This document shows positions 27,938 through 32,642 of a stretch of 32,642 bases of DNA, piece after piece (position 1 is the stretch's first letter; every line of letters starts with the position of its first letter). The stretch is taken from contig SPQJ01000041.1 of assembly GCA_004570425.1 (NCBI GenBank), forward strand, positions 1-32,642, in the 5' to 3' direction. A model generated the notes under the pieces. It was not told the origin of the DNA and searched no databases. It was given only the letters and a program-made list of their open reading frames with translations. Position numbers and translations under genes: made by a program. Source of the DNA: Bacillus sp. AZ43 (GTDB lineage Bacteria; Actinomycetota; Actinomycetes; Mycobacteriales; Geodermatophilaceae).

Positions 27938-27956
27938 CCCGTCCCGCGGGGACGGG
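27938..27956. terminator. Hairpin in the trxB-trxA gap
   Basis: Arms cccgtccc and gggacggg with a three-base loop form a stable 8-base-pair stem seven bases after the trxB stop. An unusually AT-rich run (catatatcc on the minus strand) follows directly. This may be an attenuator or processing signal between the two cistrons, with a possible trxA promoter in the AT-rich part. Confidence 0.55.
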
Positions 27957-27963
27957 TCCTCGC

Positions 27964-28974
27964 TCAGCGCTCGTCGAAGGTCTCGGCGAGCCAGCGCTCG
28001 GCGTCGATCGCCGCGGCGGCACCCGTGCCGGCCGAGGTGATGGCCTGCCGGTAGATGTGGTCGACCACGTCGCCGCAGGCGAAGACGCCGTCGATGTTGG
28101 TGCGGGTGGTCGGGTGCTCGACCTGGATGTAGCCCTCGTCGTCCAGCTTCAGCTGGCCGGCGAACAGCTCGCTGCGGGGGTCGTGGCCGATGGCCACGAA
28201 CATGCCGGTGACCGGCATGGTCTCGGTGGCGCCGCTCTCGACGTCGGTCAGCTGCACGCCGGAGACGGTGCTGTCACCCAGGACGTCGGTGACCTGCTTG
28301 CCGAGCTCCCAGCGGATCTTCTCGTTCTCCTGGGCGCGCTTCACCATGATCTTCGAGGCGCGCAGCTCGTTCCGCCGGTGGACCACGGTGACGCTCTTGG
28401 CGAACCGGGTGAGGAAGGTGGCCTCCTCCATCGCCGAGTCGCCGCCGCCGACCACGACGATGTCCTGGTCGCGGAAGAAGAACCCGTCGCAGGTGGCGCA
28501 GGCCGAGACGCCGCGGCCGAGGAGGCGCTCCTCGTTCGCCAGGCCCAGGTACCGGTACTTGGAGCCGGTGGCGACGATGACGGCGTGCGCGCGGTGCACC
28601 TCGCTGCCGACCTTGACGATCTTGGGCTCCGCGGTCAGGTCGACCTCGGTGACGTCCTGCGGGACGAGCTCCGCGCCGAACTTCTCGGCCTGGGTGCGCA
28701 TGTCGTCCATGAGCTGGGGGCCCTGGATGCCCTCGGGGAAGCCGGGGAAGTTCTCCACCTCGGTGGTGGTCATCAGCGCACCACCGAACTGCGAGCCCTC
28801 GAACACCAGCGGGTGCAGGTTCGCGCGGGCCGCGTAGGTGGCGGCGGTGTAGCCGGCGGGGCCGGACCCGATGATGATCAGGTCACGGACGCCGTCGTGC
28901 TCGGCCGGGGGGATGACGGGGTTCTCGATCTCCTCCGTCGTCACTGCGGGGCCGGGCGTCGGGAAGTCACTCAC
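27964..28974 (-). CDS. trxB: Thioredoxin reductase
   Basis: NADPH-dependent flavoprotein that reduces thioredoxin, 336 residues from GTG 28974. The FAD motif reads [20 protein letters not shown]. The redox pair is Cys159 and Cys162 (ACATCDG). The NADPH motif is [13 protein letters not shown], and the C-terminal FAD motif is [26 protein letters not shown] at 28983 would add three residues, but it touches the GTT of the sigma-R-type promoter, so transcription from that promoter should start after it. GTG 28974 is therefore preferred, probably on a leaderless or nearly leaderless mRNA. The gene starts 41 bases after the pseudokinase gene. Confidence 0.96.
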   Translation of the reverse strand: MSDFPTPGPAVTTEEIENPVIPPAEHDGVRDLIIIGSGPAGYTAATYAARANLHPLVFEGSQFGGALMTTTEVENFPGFPEGIQGPQLMDDMRTQAEKFGAELVPQDVTEVDLTAEPKIVKVGSEVHRAHAVIVATGSKYRYLGLANEERLLGRGVSACATCDGFFFRDQDIVVVGGGDSAMEEATFLTRFAKSVTVVHRRNELRASKIMVKRAQENEKIRWELGKQVTDVLGDSTVSGVQLTDVESGATETMPVTGMFVAIGHDPRSELFAGQLKLDDEGYIQVEHPTTRTNIDGVFACGDVVDHIYRQAITSAGTGAAAAIDAERWLAETFDER

Positions 28975-28983
28975 GGGCGGCAC

Positions 28984-29010
28984 AACGAGGATCGTAGGTG
29001 CGGCATTCCC
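28984..29010 (-). promoter_or_regulatory. Sigma-R/SigH-type promoter of trxBA
   Basis: On the minus strand GGGAAT (29005-29010) is followed by exactly 18 bases and then GTT (28984-28986). This is the consensus for the thiol-oxidative-stress ECF sigma factors SigR of Streptomyces and SigH of Mycobacterium, both known to drive trxBA. A TACGAT hexamer (28991-28996) inside the spacer could be a housekeeping -10. Confidence 0.8.
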
Positions 29011-29015
29011 CTGCC

Positions 29016-30791
29016 TCAGCCGGCGGCCTGGACGCTGACCTCGGCGATGCCCGCCGAGTAGCCGCCGCCGCTCTCGACCAGCCCGGTGAGCCAGACCAGC
29101 ACGTAGCGCGCCGTGACCGGCTCCTCGAAGGCGAGCTCGGTCTCGCCACCGAGCTCGCCGTCGGCGGCCACCGCGAAGCTGTCGAGGTTGCCGTCGGGCG
29201 CGTCGCCGGTGCGGATCTCCACCGTGGCGCCGGCGCTCGGGCTGGTCAGGGTGACCGCGGCGAGCTCCTGCGCCGAGCCGAGGTCGAGCATGATGCCGAG
29301 GCCGTCCTTGAGGTTGCCGAAGGCCGGCGAGCCCCGGTACTCGTAGGTCGACCAGGCCGTCGCCGGGTCGCCGTCGAAGGCGAGCGGCACGTCCTCGTCG
29401 TTGTCGGGGTCGCCGTCGCCCTGCGGGTCGTAGACATCGCCCGACGCGATCGACAGCGGCTCCCCGGCGGCGACGGCCGCACCGGTCGGATCCGCGGAGG
29501 CGCTCGCCTGGGGCGTCGAGCCGGGTGTCTGGTCGACCTCACCGGCGACCGACAGCACCTTGTCGCCGATCCACCAGGCGAGCGCGACGACCACCAGCAG
29601 GGCGAGCAGCGGCAGCCCGACGACGACGAGCTTGTGCCGCTGGGCGCCGTCCTCGTCGATGTCGTTCTCGCCGGTGAACGGCTCGTCGTACCCGTAACCC
29701 TCGTCGAGCACGCCGAGCGGCTCGTCGTCCCGGGGGGCGGAGTAGGCGCCGGCGTACGCACCGGCGGCGGGCGCCACCGAACCGGCGGCGACGGTGTCGC
29801 CGCCCACGGCGCCCGGGGCGAGCGGGGCGTCGGTGACCGGCCGCACCGGCGGGACGGGGGGCAGGGTCTGCGGGTCCAGCCGCACCGGCCCGTCCTGCGC
29901 GGCGGGGGCGCCACCGGGGTGGTCGGACTCCTGGTCCGGGCGGCGGTCGCGCAGCCGCCGCAGCCAGCCGCTGTCGGTCTCCTCGGCCCGGGCGGCCGGC
30001 GTGAGGGGGCCGGGCCGGGACCGCTCGCCGAGCAGCGACGCCATGGCCGCGACGCTCGACAGCCCCTGCCCGGGCTCGGTGGACTTCGCGCGGCGGACCA
30101 GGGCCACCAGGTCCGAGGGGCCGCTGAGCCGGCGGGGCTGGCCGGGGGCGAGCCCGGTGAGGCAGGCCTCGAGCAGCGCGCCGAGGGCGGCGATGTCGCC
30201 GTCGACGGTGCCGGTCGCGGCGGGGACGGCGCGCAGCCCGACCAGGCCGTTCGGCCGCAGCACCACGTTGTCGGGGGTCAGCCCGCCGACGGCGAGGCCG
30301 ACGCGGTGCGCCTCGGCGACGCCCTCGGCCAGCCGGCGGAGGACGGTGCGGGCCTCGCGGTCGGGCATGGGGCCGCGGGCGAGCCGCTCGGCGAGCGTCT
30401 CGCCGTCGATCCACTCGTTGACGACGTAGGCGGCGCCACCGGGGGTCTGCGGGTCGCCGGTGCCCTCGGAGGCGTCGTAGACCATCGCCAGCGCGGGGGT
30501 GGCCAGGCCGCCGGCGGTGAGCGCGCGGCTGATCCAGGCGTGCGCGGCGGGCCCCGCGGGGGTGTGCACGCGGATGGCGACGTCGCGGTTGAGGACCCGG
30601 TCCTTGGCCCGCCAGCACTGGATGACACCCGTGGGCGTGGGCTCGTCGGGGCCCACCTGGTCGAGCGGGCGGTAGCGGTCGGGGAGGCCGGTGGTCGTCG
30701 ACGTCATCGACACTGTCGACCCCCTGTTCTCTCCCGGCCGCCGGCGCGAGCGCTCCGGCGGTGGGGTCGTGTCCCGCTCGTGACCGCTCAT
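29016..30791 (-). CDS. Membrane pseudokinase with extracellular F5/8-type-C-like domain
   Basis: The 591-residue protein has a kinase-like cytoplasmic domain (about 35-240), a Pro-rich linker, one transmembrane helix (about 385-409) and an extracellular domain like the discoidin/galactose-binding fold. The kinase-like part is degenerate: the VAIK lysine is Arg (DVAIRVH), the HRD loop reads [11 protein letters not shown] without the catalytic Asp, and no DFG is seen. In M. tuberculosis the equivalent pseudokinase is the C-terminal part of MviN, phosphorylated by PknB to recruit FhaA and restrain wall synthesis. Here it is a separate protein overlapping the murJ stop by four bases. ATG 30791 has GGAGGGG six bases upstream. 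The role is inferred from this homology. Confidence 0.85.
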   Translation of the reverse strand: MSGHERDTTPPPERSRRRPGENRGSTVSMTSTTTGLPDRYRPLDQVGPDEPTPTGVIQCWRAKDRVLNRDVAIRVHTPAGPAAHAWISRALTAGGLATPALAMVYDASEGTGDPQTPGGAAYVVNEWIDGETLAERLARGPMPDREARTVLRRLAEGVAEAHRVGLAVGGLTPDNVVLRPNGLVGLRAVPAATGTVDGDIAALGALLEACLTGLAPGQPRRLSGPSDLVALVRRAKSTEPGQGLSSVAAMASLLGERSRPGPLTPAARAEETDSGWLRRLRDRRPDQESDHPGGAPAAQDGPVRLDPQTLPPVPPVRPVTDAPLAPGAVGGDTVAAGSVAPAAGAYAGAYSAPRDDEPLGVLDEGYGYDEPFTGENDIDEDGAQRHKLVVVGLPLLALLVVVALAWWIGDKVLSVAGEVDQTPGSTPQASASADPTGAAVAAGEPLSIASGDVYDPQGDGDPDNDEDVPLAFDGDPATAWSTYEYRGSPAFGNLKDGLGIMLDLGSAQELAAVTLTSPSAGATVEIRTGDAPDGNLDSFAVAADGELGGETELAFEEPVTARYVLVWLTGLVESGGGYSAGIAEVSVQAAG

Positions 30792-32642
30792 CCGCGTCCC
30801 CTCCGGTCCCTGAGTGCTGCCAGGGGCTCCCGGATCTCGGGGACACGGGCGATCACGAGGCCCGCGAGGGCCACGCCACCGATGACCACGGTACCGATCA
30901 GGACGGTCACGAGCGACCCTGCCGTGGACGTGCCGACGAGGTCGTCGGTCACGTTTCGGGCGAGCAGGCCGACCGCGCCGGCGACGACGGCGACCAGCGC
31001 CATGCGCAGCAGCGGGCCGAACGTCTCGCGCGAGGCCAGGCCGCCCAGCCGGCGTCGCAGCGCGAGGTCCCCGATGACCCATCCGGCGACGTAGGTGAGG
31101 CTCGTGGCCAGCATCAGACCGGCCACCACGTGGTCGGGGTCGACGACCACGGGCACCAGCAGCAGCAGGGGCACGCGGACGGCGACCATGCCGAGCTGGA
31201 TCAGCGTGGGGGTGCGGGCGTCCTTCATGGCGTAGAAGACCCGCAGCTGCAGGAGCGTGACCGCCATGGGCAGCAGCCCGAACGCGCCCACGGCCAGCGC
31301 GGTGCCGATGCCCTCGGCCTGCTCGGCCGTCGTGTTGCCCCGGGCGAAGGCCAGGATGCCGAGCGGGGGGCCGAGCACGGTCAGCGCCGCGGTGACCGGC
31401 AGCAGCCCCAGGGCCGACAGCCGCGTGCCGAGCGAGAGGTCCGAGACGACGCCGGGGACGTCGTGCCGGGAGGCGGCGCGGCTCATCCGCGGCACGAGGG
31501 CGGTGAGCAGGGCGACGCCGATGATCCCGTAGGGCATCTGGAACAGCAGGCTGGCGTTGGCGAAGGCCAGGGAGCCCAGGCCCTGCTCGCGTCCGGCGGC
31601 GTTCGCGATCCGCATCGCCACGACGACGCCGACCTGGCTCACCGCGACGTAGCCGATCACCCAGAGCCCCAGCGTCCCGGCCTCGCGCAGCCCGGTGTCC
31701 CGCAGCCCCCACCGGGGACGCAGCGGCACCCCTGCCTTCCGCAGCAGCGGCAGCAGCACCAGCGCCTGGACGGCGATGCCGAGGGTGGTGCCCACGCCGA
31801 GCAGCCACACCAGCCCCGGGGTCAGGGACGCCGGCTCGAGGTCGCCGGGGCCGCTGGCCGCGATGAAGACCAGCCCCGTGGCGATGACGACGACGTTGTT
31901 GAGCACCGGGGCCCAGGCGGGCGGGCCGAAGACGCCCCGCGAGTTCAGGATCGCCTGGGCCAGCGCGCCCAGCCCGTAGAACACGATCTCGACCAGCAGG
32001 ATCCGTGCCAGCCAGACGGCCAGGCGTTCCTGGTCGGGGTCGTCGGTGATGCCGTAGAGCGAGGTCAGCAGGGGCGCGGCGAGGATCGCCAGGGCGGTGA
32101 CCACCACCAGGCCCGCCACCGCGACCGTCGCCAGGCGCTGCGCGTAGGCGGTGCCGCCGTCGCGGTCCCGCTCCTGCGCGTGCACCAGCAGCGGCACGAT
32201 CACCGACGCCAGGACGCCGCCGAGCAGCAGCTCGTAGACGATGTTGGGCAGCGTGTTCGCCGTGTTGTAGGCGTCGCCGACGAGCGTGGCGCTGCCCAGC
32301 GCGGCCGCCAGGACCATCGTGCGCAGCAGGCCGGTGATCCGGGAGACGAGCGTCGCGACCGCCATCGTCCCTGCCGCGCGCAGGATCCCGCCGGCGGCGC
32401 CCGGAGCGCCCTCGCGCCGGTCGGCCTCCTCCTCCGTCTCCGCGTCCGTTCCCCGGGGGACCGGCGGGAGGACGGTCATCACCTGCGTGTAGCCGTCGTC
32501 GTCCGCGGCCGGCACCCAGCGGTTCCGGTTCGGCAGGGGCGGCAGCGGCGGTGCCGGCCGGGCCGCCGGGGCGGACGGGGGTGGCACGGGCGGGACCGGC
32601 GGCGTGCTCGCCGGCGGCGCGCTGAACGGCGTCGACGGCGGC
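30788..32642 (-). CDS. murJ: Lipid II flippase MurJ (5' end beyond the window)
   Basis: A MATE/MOP-superfamily flippase that moves lipid II across the membrane for peptidoglycan synthesis. At least 14 hydrophobic segments are visible. The N-terminal MurJ landmarks SRITGLLR and GDAYNTANTLPNIVYELLLGG carry the conserved Arg and Asp residues. The frame stays open to the window edge with a Pro-rich cytoplasmic lead-in (APPLPPLPNRNRW), so the true start is probably upstream; GTG 32587 is the first start inside the window. Unlike mycobacterial MviN, it ends after the membrane domain ([15 protein letters not shown]), and the pseudokinase follows as its own gene with an ATGA overlap. Confidence 0.93.
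   Translation of the reverse strand, partial: PPSTPFSAPPASTPPVPPVPPPSAPAARPAPPLPPLPNRNRWVPAADDDGYTQVMTVLPPVPRGTDAETEEEADRREGAPGAAGGILRAAGTMAVATLVSRITGLLRTMVLAAALGSATLVGDAYNTANTLPNIVYELLLGGVLASVIVPLLVHAQERDRDGGTAYAQRLATVAVAGLVVVTALAILAAPLLTSLYGITDDPDQERLAVWLARILLVEIVFYGLGALAQAILNSRGVFGPPAWAPVLNNVVVIATGLVFIAASGPGDLEPASLTPGLVWLLGVGTTLGIAVQALVLLPLLRKAGVPLRPRWGLRDTGLREAGTLGLWVIGYVAVSQVGVVVAMRIANAAGREQGLGSLAFANASLLFQMPYGIIGVALLTALVPRMSRAASRHDVPGVVSDLSLGTRLSALGLLPVTAALTVLGPPLGILAFARGNTTAEQAEGIGTALAVGAFGLLPMAVTLLQLRVFYAMKDARTPTLIQLGMVAVRVPLLLLVPVVVDPDHVVAGLMLATSLTYVAGWVIGDLALRRRLGGLASRETFGPLLRMALVAVVAGAVGLLARNVTDDLVGTSTAGSLVTVLIGTVVIGGVALAGLVIARVPEIREPLAALRDRRGRG

Noticed and set aside
29016-30791. 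Active serine/threonine kinase
   Set aside because: The catalytic Lys, HRD Asp and DFG are all missing, so it is called a pseudokinase.
31124-31137. accacgtggt palindrome in murJ as a parS
   Set aside because: It shares only the central CACGTG; the flanking positions do not match GTTCCACGTGGAAC.

Overview
This window is the replication-origin neighbourhood of a very high-GC actinobacterial chromosome. The gene order (gyrA, gyrB, dciA, recF, gnd, dnaN, oriC, dnaA, then rpmH, rnpA, yidD, yidC, jag, rsmG, parA, parB), the TTGTCCACA-type DnaA boxes, the frequent GTG starts, and protein details such as a CwlM homologue and a MurJ-linked pseudokinase all point to Actinomycetota. A Geodermatophilaceae-like genus (Blastococcus, Geodermatophilus or Modestobacter) is my best guess, from protein style only.

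Left arm (1-17543). Genes here mostly run on the minus strand, away from dnaA: dnaA, oriC, dnaN, gnd, recF, dciA, gyrB, gyrA, then the start of what is probably the DUF3566 membrane protein. Between dciA and gyrB lie four genes that I do not regard as part of the usual actinobacterial block: an unrecognised 298-residue protein, a half-size ABC exporter, an SDR/DUF2867 protein (the only complete plus-strand gene in this arm) and an APC-family permease. The first ~126 bases carry a clear PspC-type reading frame on the plus strand, which collides head-on with the minus-strand gene downstream of gyrA. This looks like a rearrangement or assembly junction.

Origin (14967-15794, plus 17544-18173). 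The dnaN-dnaA gap holds one perfect and several degenerate DnaA boxes and a short less GC-rich stretch. A second, symmetric cluster of DnaA-box-like sites lies upstream of dnaA.

Right arm (18174-23663, plus strand). rpmH-rnpA-yidD-yidC-jag-rsmG form a tight chain linking ribosome and tRNA maturation with membrane-protein insertion. Two parS sites and parA-parB follow. A third perfect parS core lies inside the SDR coding sequence on the other arm.

Far right (23730-32642, minus strand). This is a cell-envelope and redox block: murJ (incomplete at the window edge), a membrane pseudokinase, trxB-trxA preceded by a textbook sigma-R-type promoter, a CwlM-like amidase homologue, a class I aminotransferase and a D-Ala-D-Ala ligase-family protein. 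The sigM/anti-sigma pair found here in Mycobacterium is absent. I found no tRNA, rRNA, CRISPR array, insertion sequence or prophage, and no wholly new multi-gene system. The most notable observations are regulatory sites and local anomalies.
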